NCBI GenBank assembly: GCA_022478985.1
Contig: JAKSZP010009193.1
Coordinates: 186,001-250,000, forward strand
DNA from: Massospora cicadina
Taxonomy: Eukaryota; Entomophthoromycota; Entomophthoromycetes; Entomophthorales; Entomophthoraceae
Reading direction: 5' to 3'
Length of the DNA: 64,000 nt
Below are positions 1 through 11,390 of the stretch, piece after piece (the first letter of the stretch is position 1; each line of letters opens with the position of its first letter). The notes below the pieces were generated by a model, which was not told the DNA's origin, searched no databases, and saw nothing but the letters and a program-made list of their open reading frames with translations. A program made the translations under genes and the position numbers.

Positions 1-359
1 CGCTGAAGCTCTCTTGTTACTCTTGTTAGAGCCTTTGTCCCAGAGTCTGAGCTAATAGAACATGAGCTCTCATGGTACTGGCCCCTATGATGTGTTTGGC
101 CGATAGTTCCCTACTTGATGGAGAAAAGGTTGGAGCTGGACGTTCATAGCGCTATTTGCGTTAATTTGTACATCCCACCTTGTTTCATCTAATACAAGTA
201 CCTATGTTCCATCATCAGGAAATACTTTAATATTTACAGTTATTAAAGACTTTACATCTGCAACTCCTCCAATTCTAATAATTTTCCTCTCTCTTCAGCA
301 GTGAAAACTGAAGCGCCATTTTGGAAAATCAGCAACTTAAAAACAAGATGCAAATTGTG

Positions 360-1830
360 TTAACATGTCCAGATGAGGAAATTATGAGATCTTTTTGAAT
401 GGAACTCTCCAAACATTTTCGTCAATTAGAGGTCATCATATATAATCATTTTGGAGATCATACCCTCAGGGTAAAATCCCAATATGATAATTTTATTACC
501 TCATTGTATGAACGCCTCCATTTTCTGAAAAAATTGATTATTATGTACAAGATACTCAGGACAATTGGCTTAAGGACCACTGGGGATCCCAGGTGGCGCT
601 GCCCTTTTAGAATGCCTGGCAAGCACAGAGTCCTTGGTTGCGATGGTCAAGCTGGTGGATGGGATCCCCTGGGGCAACAGGAAAATCTGGCCTTCCTGGC
701 CCTAGTGCTGACCCAGGAATCCAAATGATCGCCTTAAGTTGTTAATTTAGCAAATTAAAAATTTTGATGTCTAAAAAGGACGCGTGGCCCAAGGAGCGCA
801 AATCACTCATGATGGAGTGCCTCTCTTGTCTGAAGCTTCTCTGAATACTCATCACAAACTCTTTAGAAACTTGGTAACTTTACCCGCAGTGGTAAATGGC
901 TTGGAGCAAAACATGATCACCACTGAGCAACACCAACTTAAATTTTTGAGATGTGACTACTGATTTAAAATATGAGATTCAGCAGTTAAATCAGCTCATT
1001 GCCATAAAATCGGCTCTGTGCTGACCATGATTTTATAGATTTAGTAATCAAAGATACCAATGACCTAAGAGGTCAAGTGAATGCTCTTCATCCTTACAAA
1101 ATTTCCCAAGATACTATTTATTCTTTTAAATAAGGAGCGCCCCGGTGTCAGTTCATGTCATTTGGATATCAACCCCTCCAAATAGCACTTTTAAACTTTC
1201 GATCAAAGAGAAGTACTTCTCAGGAGAAGGGAGCATATTTTCTTTCCAATATTGTTATGAAATTGCTATTGAAGAAGCCACTAACAAACAACATCTAAAA
1301 CACCTGAAAATTGCCTTAGCTGTGTGGCTCAAGACGTTATGGTACCTCATCTAATGCACTGTCATACTTGGAATAAAGCCAAGACTTCCTTAATTTGGTA
1401 ATCTGGGAGCGATCTAACCTTATCCAACCAAACAAGCTTTTATGGGTATGTGCCTTAATTATGGAGAAAACATTAATGAGTTTTCCCATCAATTTTATTT
1501 TGAGGATCATACGTTGGTAGCAGGGAATTGTCTTATGTTATACGATGCTATCACTGCTCGTTTTTAGCATCTAAAAATATACCTAGTATCCTATTTTATC
1601 TTATAGCGATGAATTCTAACTTGACGTCTCTCCTTCTTATCAAAGAAGCCATATTGTAGTTTCCTGCCAAACTAGACAAACCCACTGGGCCAGCTCGTTT
1701 TAATAATAAGCCCTCGCCCCAAGTAATAGTGGTTACAACCCCTAGTTAACCTACAACCAAATTATTCTGCACTTATTGCATGAAAAACAAACACACCATA
1801 AACTAATGTTATTATTGTTAAAGTAAGGTG
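360..1830 (+). pseudogene. gag: Gag of element A (collagen-like tract, capsid, CCHC knuckle)
   Basis: Gag would form the virus-like particle and bind the RNA genome. Three parts are visible. A broken Gly-X-Y tract lies at 582-720. A capsid segment at 1145-1570 matches Gag of element F (shared GEGSI, SF and ATN/ASN-Q motifs, then a QAFM...E.I region). A zinc knuckle with C-X2-C-X4-H-X4-C spacing lies at 1768-1809 (CTYC...H....C, with a stop inside). Several frames are needed to read through. The N-terminal part, 1-360, shows no motif I recognise. Assignment of capsid and knuckle is firm; the start is unknown. Confidence 0.75.
582..720 (+). other. Broken collagen-like Gly-X-Y tract in Gag of element A
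   Basis: Reading across two frameshifts gives glycine triplets GIP, GGA, then GKH, GCD, GQA, then GAT, GKS, GLP, GPS. The tract lies in the same place relative to capsid as the clean collagen-like tract of element F (58141-58323). Alone this would be weak evidence; the position and the second and third copies make it convincing. Confidence 0.6.
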
Positions 1831-2199
1831 GCAAAAGATCAATTAGTATAGGGCAGGAGGTTCCTTGACCTGACGATAATCAATTGCCTCAATCTCATTG
1901 TTCTAGCTCTAGTTCTATGCCAAGTAAACATAGATCTTTTGTGTTAGCTGAGCCTGCAAAAATTTGAAGTACCTCTTACTAACTAAAGAAATATAGATCT
2001 TCAATATTTTTTATTTTCTACATTAGTCAGTTACCAAAACAAATTCTGGAGGTAACTCCTCTTTTAAAAACCAAGAGCTAGCAGATAAAATCTTTAAACA
2101 CATTGAAAAGCCCCAAGTTTGGCCATGACAAAATTCTCCGCTTTCATTGCTACAAATAACTAAAAAAGTCTACTAGTCGTTAATTCTCAATTTGTTTTC

Positions 2200-2560
2200 A
2201 GTAGGCTAATAAGAGGTAATTGATTACTAGGTTAAAGTTTTGGCCATAATTGATATTGGCCACTGATTAGCGCTATATTATCCCAACTTTTCCAGAAAAT
2301 AATTTTGTCTCCAGATTTGATTCACAAACGTGAAATATGGGATGGCGGAGTTCATTCAACTAGGGCAATCAGGAATTATTTAAGCCTTACCTCTCAAATT
2401 TGGAAAACTTATAAACTGTCCCACTATCATAACAGAAAACAATAATTATGAGTTGCTTATTGGAGTCCAATTGATGTGAGAGTTCAACTGCATTAACAAC
2501 CCTAAAGAAAAATACCACATGCTATTAAGGGTATCAGATACTATTGGTATACAAACTCCC
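2200..2560 (+). pseudogene. Aspartic protease remnant of element A
   Basis: The frame near 2236 reads KVLAIIDIG, which lines up with the VKVLAIIDTGSP active-site region of the element F protease at 56276-56605. The catalytic D-T-G has become D-I-G and is followed by a stop. The protease would process Gag-Pol. It sits between the Gag knuckle and reverse transcriptase, as expected for Ty3/gypsy. Confidence 0.6.
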
Positions 2561-2961
2561 AGTAAAAAGTAAATAAGCTCAAAAAACATGGCCTAAAAAT
2601 CCTTCCTCTATTTGCAAAGTCAAATATCAAGTCTTAGGAAAAACTAAGTTACACCAAGAGGCTGTGGATGCAGAAGTTGGGATACTTTTATATCCCCCAT
2701 TCTATCAATATACCATATGGCTCTTAAGTTATCACGGATTTGGGGATCAAGATTAACATTCTTCCTTATCAAGATTTTAAAGATAAATAGACACACAAAC
2801 CAGATTATCGAGGAAACGTTAACCTGCCCTGAGATTTTGGCTCCCTCCTACGAGAAATCAATCTCTGTCTTACTATAGATCTAATGAATCAAACGCTTTA
2901 AGTTACTCAGTATGCCCCCATAATTTATGTAATTTTATGTCTCATTAAAAATATTGAAAAC

Positions 2962-4014
2962 GTGAGTTTTTTGGGATACTTACAAGATATAGGGTTAAAA
3001 CCCATACCCACAATAGCTCTGGTCAAAAGTAAAATTAAATACAATCTCACTCCCAATGAACACCAGAATGTTGAAGACCTCTTTGAAGAGTATTGCGAAA
3101 TTTTTTCCTCAGGACCAGGTGACTACAGAAATTGTTGGGAGGTATTCACCAAATTGAGACTGAGTATCACCCCCATTTAAATCTTGAGCATATGAAATAC
3201 TAAAGTCAAAGATGCTCAAGTAGCTTTGAGCTAAAACAACTTATAGAGGAGGGATTACTTAAGACTTCCAAAAGCCCTTGGGATTCCCCGCTTTTTAATT
3301 TAGGCGAAGTATGGTGGATACCATGTTGTCAATGGATTATCACTGACTAAATTTGATTACACAAAAAGATAGCCATCTGTTACCATGTATATAATTTCTT
3401 ATGCTTAATGTCATAATCCAATTATTGTTTGGCTATGGATAAACTAGTTGGTACTGATAAATTTATTACCAAAGACCATAAAAAATGCGCCCTCATCTCA
3501 AGAAAAGTATTATTCAAACCAACTCAGACGCCGCAGTGGTTATGCAACGCCCCTGCCATCTTCTGAAGAGCCATGTATGGTCTATTATGCGAGTTAAAAC
3601 GCCCCTCTGTGTTATTTTATCTTGACATTATTTCCATTATTCGAGAACTTTTACTGATAATCTGGAACATCTAAGGAAAGTTTTCCAGCAGTTACTTCAA
3701 GCTTTACTAAAACCAAAGCCATCAAAGAGCTTTTTTTTCGAAGTGAAATGTATTTTTTGGTCCATAAAGTAAAGCTGGGAATATATCCAATGGACAACAA
3801 GGTTATAGCCATTTATAAGATGTATTTGCCTGAATCCTAAAGTGATGTACAGTTTTTCTTAGGGATGGTGGGATATCATTGTAGTTTATTCCGCCCTTTG
3901 CTGATATCTCTGAGCTCAATAGTTGTGTTAAAGTATTATATACATTTCCAATGGAAAGAAGAGCAACAGCAAACGTTTGCCTTACATGCGTACCTCTCTC
4001 CCACTCTCCAGTAC
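2962..4014 (+). pseudogene. pol: Reverse transcriptase remnant of element A, first part of pol
   Basis: The open stretch 2962-3180 corresponds to the linker just before RT. From about 3580 the frame holds a decayed palm region (CVILS.HYFHYSRTF), then NLEHLRKVFQQL and LKPKPSKS, matching YLDDVTVFSRNF, HLAHLKEDFGQL and LKPSKC of element F. The catalytic Y-x-D-D is lost. The gene stops at LINE-A at 4015 and resumes at 9316. Confidence 0.7.
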
Positions 4015-4031
4015 TAATACATCCTAATTTT
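4015..4031. repeat. Target-site duplication of LINE-A, left copy
   Basis: TAATACATCCTAATTTT (17 bp) is repeated exactly at 9299-9315. It brackets LINE-A and marks where it landed in the pol gene of element A. Confidence 0.93.
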
Positions 4032-4219
4032 TAATTTTTAATTTTTAACTTTATTTGGGGAAGGCTGACAGGGGACAAACACTTCCAATAAGACACTAAA
4101 CAACAAACAAACTTCATTGAGTGGAGGGCACCCCAGAGAAGCAGACGCTATCTCCTGTTGCCAGCAGGAACGCCAAGAGATGTAAGTGGGGTCACATGTG
4201 CAGGGGCTTGCGACACTAT

Positions 4220-7200
4220 TTAGCACATATGTAGGAAGGGGTCTGAAATGATGAACAAAACTGGGAACCAGGATGAAACCATCTGGCGGAGACGGGGTGG
4301 TAGGCGCCAAAACAACCACTCTTGGAAATGGTCCACAAGGTGCAACTGGAACCGGCGTATAGCTTCTTGGAGGGTGGGAGTGGATTCTGAGATAGCATCT
4401 GGGACAGTCGTGTGGATAGTCCACATAGCGATTGCAACTACCAAGGCATGGAGGGAAGGTGGAATAGGGGAAGCCATGGATAAAGCAAACATGTCCTTAA
4501 ACAAGATGAAGGGTTGCGCCTGATTCTGGTGAAAAAGGCGTTGTACCTCACGACAAATCGCTTTTGATGGAGGGCACTCTTCCAGGGGGTCAACCAGTGT
4601 TCCATACTGGCCACACATGACGCAAGATGAGTGCAAAGCGTTAGAGCGCTTGGCAGTAAAGTATACCCATCTCAAGAAGCACCACGCATAGGAACGAATA
4701 TGCAGCTGCAGAAGTGGGTGGTTGGCGTAATTCCAGATGGCTTTCTGGGTATCCAGGGGGTAGGGGATGTCCACCATGTCCAGGTAGTCCACCCTGGCCA
4801 TGGTAGGGGGTCTCATGGGTACTACTCCGTTCAGAATGGGTAGTCATTGTACTTCCTGGGTGAACTGAGGAGAGGGGCGCCCCCTCTGGGTGATGTGCCC
4901 ACAGATTTAAATTCTCCATTCTGCACTTCGCATGAAGGGGAGGATCCTTTTAAAGTGGGACGACGTCCCATGTGGGCACGCAGCAGAAGGATGTGAGGCA
5001 ATGTACTTTAACAGAGAGTGTGGGTGGGTAGGATTGATGAGGCCCAGGGTTGGGAGAAGTTGGAGAGGGCCGCGCGGGACCAGTGCTGGGCTGAGATCTT
5101 AGGTTTAGTGATGGCAGCAATCCAGGTGCCAAAGATTTTGGCAGCATGGGCCTCAAAATTGAGAAGGCCCACACCACCACTATGGCGAGGGCCAAACATG
5201 ACATCCAGGCGCACCGGTGGTGGGCAGCCTAACCAAAGCCACCCTTGCAGCAGGGCATATAATGACATGAAGAAACAAGGGAAACAGCGATGGCGTGGGC
5301 CCCAAACCAAACTTTAGAGAGGAGCATAGAGTTGGCTAGCACAACCCTGCCTGTAAGGAAGGTTTGGCGGGCTTTGAGGGAAGCTATGCATTTCATAACG
5401 TTGTCCAGGATATGGTTTTCCATCACCATTGAGGCGTGCCCTCCCGCATCCAGCCACACCCCCAAATGGCAGACAGGGCCAACGGTGGGGCTGGCACAAA
5501 GTGGAGTACGAGTGGGGCGGAGTGGGGTGGGCAGGGCAAGCAATCCCATGAGCAAGTTGGCGAGGCAGGTAGGAAATGGGGCGCTGTGGCCCAGCGGGCT
5601 TGATACTGACTAAGGAGAACAGTTTTGGTTTGGGAGGCGTTAAGTGCAACATTACTTACCCTGGAGTAAGCCTGGATAATATCTTCAAGCGCGCGTGCAT
5701 CATGATTGTTAGACACCCTAACCACACAATCATCAGAAAATGCCAACAGCTTGAATGGTGCTTGGCCTTGCACATGGTCACCAGTAAGGCAGGAATTCAC
5801 ATTTCGAAGAAGTGAGTCAAGGCTGAAGTTATACAAGAGTGGGCTAAGAGGGTCCCCTTGGAGTAGGCCCCTTTGAGGGCGGACTACATCCTTGAGGAAT
5901 CCAGGGCCATGCACAGCCATTGTGGCGGATTCCATTAGCAACATCACCCAATTAATGAAGCGAAGGGGAGGCAGAACTTGTGGAGGCAGGCTCAGAGGTA
6001 GGCCCAGTTGACTCTATCATAGGCCTTCTGCTGGTCTAAAAACACAAGTTCTCCAGAAGCTTAGATCGACAGAAGTTGGCTACGGTGTGTATATTGTCCA
6101 AATCGACATTTTGGGGATGAAGCCAAACTGTTCATGGGAAATGAGAGCAGAGGCAACAACCCCTAGATGCTTAGCCATGATTTATTAAAATTTTTGTGTC
6201 TGTGTTAGTGAATGAAATGGAGTGCCAGTTGGCCAAGTCCAGCTTATTTCCTTTCTTGTACAACGTTATCATGAAGGCCTCTTGCCCTCCAGGTATGAGG
6301 CTCGTTTCCAGTAGGCATTGGTTAAGAGAGGCAAGCAGCAAGGAGGATAAATCTGTATAATCCTTCTTATAGAACTCATAAGGGATGCCAGCTGGACTTG
6401 GCATATCCTGTACGGTGCACCATGAATGCTGGACATGAGTTCATCCTTAGTAATCAAATTTATCAGCACTGGGAATTGGGAAATGGTGCGGATATGTGCA
6501 CTTTAAAGAAAATTTTCAATTTCAGCTGGCGGAATTGGATCTGATCGATATAATTTGGAGTAATAGTTTTTATTTCAATTGCCACTTTGGCTGGTGTATC
6601 CACAATGGAGTGGTCTGGCCTTTGCACCTGTGTACAGGCCAAATTCTGGGTCGTTGTGAATAACTTTCAAAAAAAATAAGCGGAGCACATATCGCCCATT
6701 GTGGTATGCTTTGCTTTATAATGAACACAATCCTGCTGCTTGTGCTGCCTTACCAGTGCATTGAGGCGAGTGGACACTTCCACCCACTTGCAGCCCCAAG
6801 CTGGGCTGTTACCTGCAGTGGGGACATTAGACTTCAGGTGGTCCAACTCTAACAGCGTGCACAAAATGACTTCTGAGGCAGCCCGCAAGTGATGGAAGGA
6901 GAGGTGGTGAGCCTGGCGGATTGTGTTCACATTCAAGGTTGCCCAGGTGGAAATTAGGTCTGCACATAATGGTGCGACAAACTCCAGAGCTTAGTGACAG
7001 TTTCCACCCACAAGGAAAATTTTAGCGACATAATCTCAGTGTGACGGAGTTTGCACCATTTTGGCACCTGAACAGCTGGACTGGACAAATAGAAGGAAAC
7101 TGATACTATTTTGTGGTCAGAGAAATCAATTTTTGTCATGTCAAAGTGGATAATTTGGGATTGAATTTTCAACTGCACAAAATAAGGTTGATGCGGATCA

Positions 7201-7767
7201 TGGACCTTAGCTGGCCTTTGTGCATGTGGGGGCGAGACATGTTAGTGAGTAGAAGAGCATGCTGTGGCAGAATATCATAAACCCTAGGGTGGCTTTGAGA
7301 ATACAAAGTTCAATGCTATCCCTATAAGGGTGTAGGTGAAAAGAGCCAGAAGTCTGTGGTTGGGTTCATCCAGAAGTTCTTGTCTCTAACGCCAATTAGG
7401 TTGGAAGGTAGTGGGAGGGAAGTGACAGTTGAGAAGAATTCCCAACGATCTTATGAACAGGTTGGGGCATACATGTTGATGACAGCGTGCACTTCGTCTT
7501 CCCAAGAAAAGGAGATTACAAGGACGCAGTCATCAAGGTATAAATGGGATGTGATAAATTTAAAATAACAGTGCACATGAATAAGCACCCCACAGTGCGT
7601 AGACCAAAACGAAAGGGAAGGGAGGAGCATGGTTGCTCATGCTTCCTCTGCAACACGTGGATATTGGGTTTCCTGAATGGCCAGGATGTCCACAGGTAAA
7701 TTATATTTTTTTAACTCAGTTTTCTAGCCCAGGATGGCGAGGCCTTGAATCCAGCGATGTCTAACAT
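4220..7767 (-). pseudogene. LINE-A ORF2: endonuclease, reverse transcriptase, C-terminal zinc finger
   Basis: ORF2 nicks target DNA and copies the element RNA onto it. From the minus-strand start at 7767 (MLDIAGF), the endonuclease end is seen as DFSDHKIVSV near 7080, with the S-D-H motif intact. RT motifs include GIPYEFYKKDY near 6380, PQRGLLQGDPLSPLLYNFSL near 5860 and the catalytic F-S-D-D near 5770. The C-terminal part (4220-4816) carries CVMCGQYGTLVDPLEEC, in which the expected histidine is missing compared with LINE-B. Frame changes occur at several points between 7767 and 4816. The stop at 4220 is taken from the last open frame. Confidence 0.88.
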
Positions 7768-7797
7768 CCCTAAAGTAAAGGCACTCCCCATTGCACC

Positions 7798-9110
7798 TTA
7801 AGTGCGAGGGGAAGAGCACCTGAGCCCATCAGCCTTCTCTTTTTCAGCATGTCGTGGTATGGCAGCGTGGGTGTTCTGTGCAACGGAATATGGTTCAGGA
7901 TGGGAAGCTTTAGCTGTGGGGTTTGCTTTGGCTTTTACCTTATGCTTTTTCCCCACTGTAGGACGAGTTTTTGGCGTTGTGTGCGCTTGTAGTGCACTAA
8001 TGCGTGAATCTGGAATTGTGTGGGGATATTATTGGGCGCTTCAGTCCCAATCAATGCTTGGGCGCATTGGTCAGGTAAACTGACTCACACATCAGGTTAT
8101 CTTCTCGGGTGGCCCAATTGGCTTGGGCGTCCCAATCTGATTGGTGGAGGGTTTCACAAGCTGCTTCTGCCACAAAAGTCAATGTCCTCCTGGAGCTGGG
8201 CTGGCAAAATTGTGGATGCAGTCTTGGCCGCCTCCTTGGCCGCCGCCTTGCAATTCTGCTTGGCCTTCTTACGCTCCTGTGGGGACACTAGTTTTACTTG
8301 GATGTAACAGCCTTGAGCTCCCCACAGGAAGGCTTCATCGGTGTCCATTGCCAGTTTGTAGTGGGCATCTGCACCACACATTGCATCTGAGGTTATTTCA
8401 TGTTGGGTAATGCCCTCCTTGGTGGGGCAGGATGGGCCATGTGGCCAAAAGCGCAACAGAAAGTACAGATAGGAGGCGCTCTATCAACGGTGACCCTGAA
8501 TGGGCGGTAGTCTTACCCGTTGAGTTCAATAAAAGCGGTATGTAGGATTTGGGTCAAATCTTCCACTATCCCTGCAGATGGGGTGAGAACAAAAATCACC
8601 TTGCTCATGCACAATTCTGGAATTAGCGTAAATCGCTGCATCTCAAAGGAATGTATTTCCCCATATTCTGTGAGCCCAGATTTCAGGTGGTGTCTAGCAC
8701 GGTGCGCTTGACCATTTTAGGTAGGAAGTCAAAAGTTACAAAAACTTGATTCTATTTAGTCCAGTGGGTGGCTTCATTTTGACTACCCGCTGAAAATCTG
8801 GGAGGTTGACTACTACATGTACTTTTGCGGCTTTGTCTGCCACTTATTTAGTTTTGAATCCAAGATCCAGTCAACCACAAGGCATGGAGTGTGGGGCGAC
8901 GTACACCGCTAACAGAAAATGTGTATGTATTCTCCAAAAACTTTTCTCAAAGCGCCGTTTGTTGAATATCCAGGAACACACGCACCCCATATTCCACTGA
9001 CAATAGTGGTTGGGAGTGTGGCAGATTGATGAACTGGTTGCAGCGTGCTTGCCAGGCCAAAATTTCGAGGAAATGGTAACTGCTGGTTTTTTATTACTAG
9101 TTTTATCTAT
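7798..9110 (-). pseudogene. LINE-A ORF1, nucleic-acid-binding protein with broken knuckle
   Basis: The ORF1 product would coat the LINE RNA. The sequence aligns with LINE-B ORF1 throughout. The clearest open part, 8154-8456, ends in a Lys/Ala-rich helix (ERKKAKQ, AAAKEAAK). The zinc knuckle near 8440-8475 starts CTFCCAFGHMAH but has lost one base compared with LINE-B, which throws the last cysteine out of frame. The stop is at 7798, about 30 bases before ORF2. The start is uncertain because no ATG is conserved between the two copies. Confidence 0.8.
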
Positions 9111-9298
9111 TCCGCCAGACTCACCAGGGCGTTTACAAAGCTTTGTGATATGGGGCCAGCACCTGTGCCCTTAACTTTAATCTCCCAACTGCTCCCTGAC
9201 ATTGGGTGCAAACTAATCTCCTTGATGAGATTATCAAACTTTACCTAGACTTGAATTAAATTTGTTACAAAAGTGTTTGCAACGAGAGAGAAAAAGCT

Positions 9299-9315
9299 TA
9301 ATACATCCTAATTTT
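9299..9315. repeat. Target-site duplication of LINE-A, right copy
   Basis: Exact repeat of the 17 bp at 4015-4031. Element A resumes immediately after it with RNase H coding sequence, which confirms the nesting. Confidence 0.93.
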
Positions 9316-10866
9316 GACAAACCCTTTTTAACTTTTACTGATGCTAGTGATATGGCTAAATGATCTATATTATCCAGCACGATGAAACTTAGTGGATCAT
9401 CCAACCTATTTTAAAAACCTAATACAAATTGAATGCAAATATAGCATTACAGAATGAGGGAGTTTAGCGGTATAACTGGCTATCAAACTTAGCTGAACTT
9501 ATTTACATGGAAATCAATACATTATAATTACCAACTATGCTTCATTTAATATGGCATCACCAAATGAAGGATACTGACGGGAGGTTATTCCAATGGGCAT
9601 TGCAACTTCAAAACTAAGATTTTTCTATTATCAATTGACCTAGGATCATACAACAAAATGTGGATTGCATATCCAGGATCCCCATATTAACGTTGGCTAT
9701 CCCTTTGTAAGATCAGCTTTACAATCGCCTAACCCAAATATATTTATGGAAAGATGAGTTCCCAACTTTTTAAAAACAATTCTCAAGAAATTAGCAAATA
9801 TCCAGGCTAAAAAATGGTAAACTGTACAAACTTGTATCTCAAAAATGGTTACCCTACATATGACCTTTGGCTTGTACTGACATCATATTGAAGTGACAAA
9901 AGCAAGTTGGCTATGGGAAATTGGTAAATTCACCAGTAACTCAAGCCAAAAAGTTATTTAGAGGGAATGCTTATCACAATTCAAGATGTATTAGAGTCCT
10001 TCCTGGTATGTAAAGGTCAAGCCGGATCTAATCCCTAACCTCAACATTTAATGGTTCCACCCTATGAACCCTTTAATACTTTAGTATTTGCGCTCTGTGA
10101 TCCCTCCCTCGAGCCTCTAATGGTTATCATTCCTCTTTCTAGCTGTTGACCATTTAACTAAGCGGATTGAAGCTGTATCTCTACCCTCTTCTTTGGCAAA
10201 AGCTACCACCACACTCCTATATAATTTTAATTATAATCCATCATGGATGCCCAAACATAAGTCTCTCTGATAATGGTCAGAATTTTTGATTGTCACTGAA
10301 AATATTTTAACCAAACTTATGGGATCCACTCAGATATCTTCCTCTGCTAATTATACCACAAACAAACGTAGAATGGTAAAGCGTGAAAATGGTACTTTAA
10401 TCTCAACCCCCAGGAAATGGCCACGACTGACCCTCTTCATTGGCTCCAATATCTACCTAGTGCATATCTTGCCTATCTAATATCATCGGATTATTATGAT
10501 GTCACCTTTTCAAGCTCTGTATTGGAAAATCCCAAAACTGCCTTCTAAAGTGCAGGCCAAGTTATATCAGCTTCCCTCTAAGCTCATGAAGTTACTATGA
10601 GAAGTATCACCAATAATATCTGACTTGAGGCCCTGTCTTCTGAGAACTTGTCTGCTAATACTTTAAGAGAAACTAATCATTTCAAAAATAAGCATTATCC
10701 TTTTCATACCTTTCAACTAGGTAATCTAGTACTTTTCTACCTTCATTGTTCTGGTGGTCGTGACAAAAAATTGGGAACCAACTGGTCAGGGCCCTACAAA
10801 GACATCTTTAAATTAGGTAATGAACACTTAATTTTGGAGGATGATCAGGGACTTGTAATAAATTGA
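9316..10866 (+). pseudogene. pol: RNase H and integrase remnants of element A, rest of pol
   Basis: RNase H begins about 9325 with LTFTDASDMAK, the usual first catalytic Asp motif. Integrase follows: CKGQAGSN and PPYEPF near 10010-10075 match the Cys-rich linker and the start of the core in element F (CQQQRGGN, GPSEPF). MVKRENGTL near 10375 matches NGAVERANGTL. The best preserved piece, 10648-10866, is the C-terminal DNA-binding part (LGNLVLFY, NWSGPYKDIFKLG). Stops occur throughout the RNase H and core parts. Confidence 0.78.
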
Positions 10867-10907
10867 ATACACAGTAAACCTCTCCAGCCGTTTTCCCCCT
10901 GCGCCAA

Positions 10908-10923
10908 GACTAGAGGGCGGCAC
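10908..10923 (+). promoter_or_regulatory. Polypurine tract before the 3' LTR of element A
   Basis: AGACTAGAGGGCGGCAC lies directly before TGTCAGAATT, the likely LTR start. Purine-rich primers sit here in Ty3/gypsy elements. It resembles the tract at the same place in element C (AAGGGGGGCG then TGTCAGG). Confidence 0.6.
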
Positions 10924-11390
10924 TGTCAGAATTCCTAACCAAATTAAAGATTTGTGTTTAACTGATAAACGGATCTGAACCCAATCTGAAGGTAAAGCCA
11001 AAACTATTATTGGGATAATCTCTGACTAAATTCAAGGCCTCCTGATATTGGTTTCAACCCAAACATGTGTTAATGAATGTTACTCGACTGAAACCCCACA
11101 ATATTGGAGTTCAAACCCAATCTATGCAGCGACTAAATCCTGATTGAGAGAGTGACCAGGATGTCACATAATCCCTGATTGCTATTTAGTATAATTCTTG
11201 TATTGGAAACGCTTAGATATTTTATCCTGAAAATAACTTTCTGATCTCCTACATAACCTGTTCCTAGAATTATATAATACTCTCTTTTTGCCATTATTGA
11301 TTTGGCCTACCTCTATTCAATCATGGATAAAAAACATCCTTAGGATTTACCACTCAAGGAGCTTTATACAAAGAAAAAAATTTTCTTTTA
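10924..11390 (+). repeat. Presumed 3' LTR of element A
   Basis: It starts with TGTCAGAATTCC straight after the integrase end and polypurine tract. There is no 5' LTR in the window to compare, so the right boundary is only estimated. No coding potential. Confidence 0.5.

Larger units (their letters stand above)
4032..9298 (-). mobile_element. LINE-A, full-length APE-type non-LTR retrotransposon
   Basis: The element is 5267 bp and lies on the minus strand between perfect 17-bp target duplications. It has two reading frames: ORF1 with a zinc knuckle, then ORF2 with endonuclease, reverse transcriptase and a C-terminal Cys/His finger. Its length matches LINE-B (5270 bp), and the two align from 5' leader to 3' tail, so both are probably full length. 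The 3' end has AATAAA-like sequence followed by about three TTAAAAA units instead of poly(A). Multiple frameshifts show that it is inactive. Confidence 0.92.
1..11390 (+). mobile_element. Ty3/gypsy element A, 5'-incomplete, interrupted by LINE-A
   Basis: This is a decayed LTR retrotransposon read on the plus strand. Gag, protease and most of reverse transcriptase lie before 4014. RNase H, integrase and a 3' LTR resume at 9316, after the nested LINE. The order Gag-protease-RT-RNase H-integrase is the Ty3/gypsy order. Protein similarity to element F (52564-59703) can be followed through capsid, protease, RT and integrase. No 5' LTR is visible, so the element probably starts left of the window. 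The right edge near 11390 is a guess based on the ~470-bp LTR of element C. Every domain has stops, so the element is dead. Confidence 0.85.

Noticed and set aside
4248..5613. Several plus-strand open frames in LINE-A
   Set aside because: Opposite strand of LINE-A ORF2. None has motifs, and all overlap RT or C-terminal sequence.
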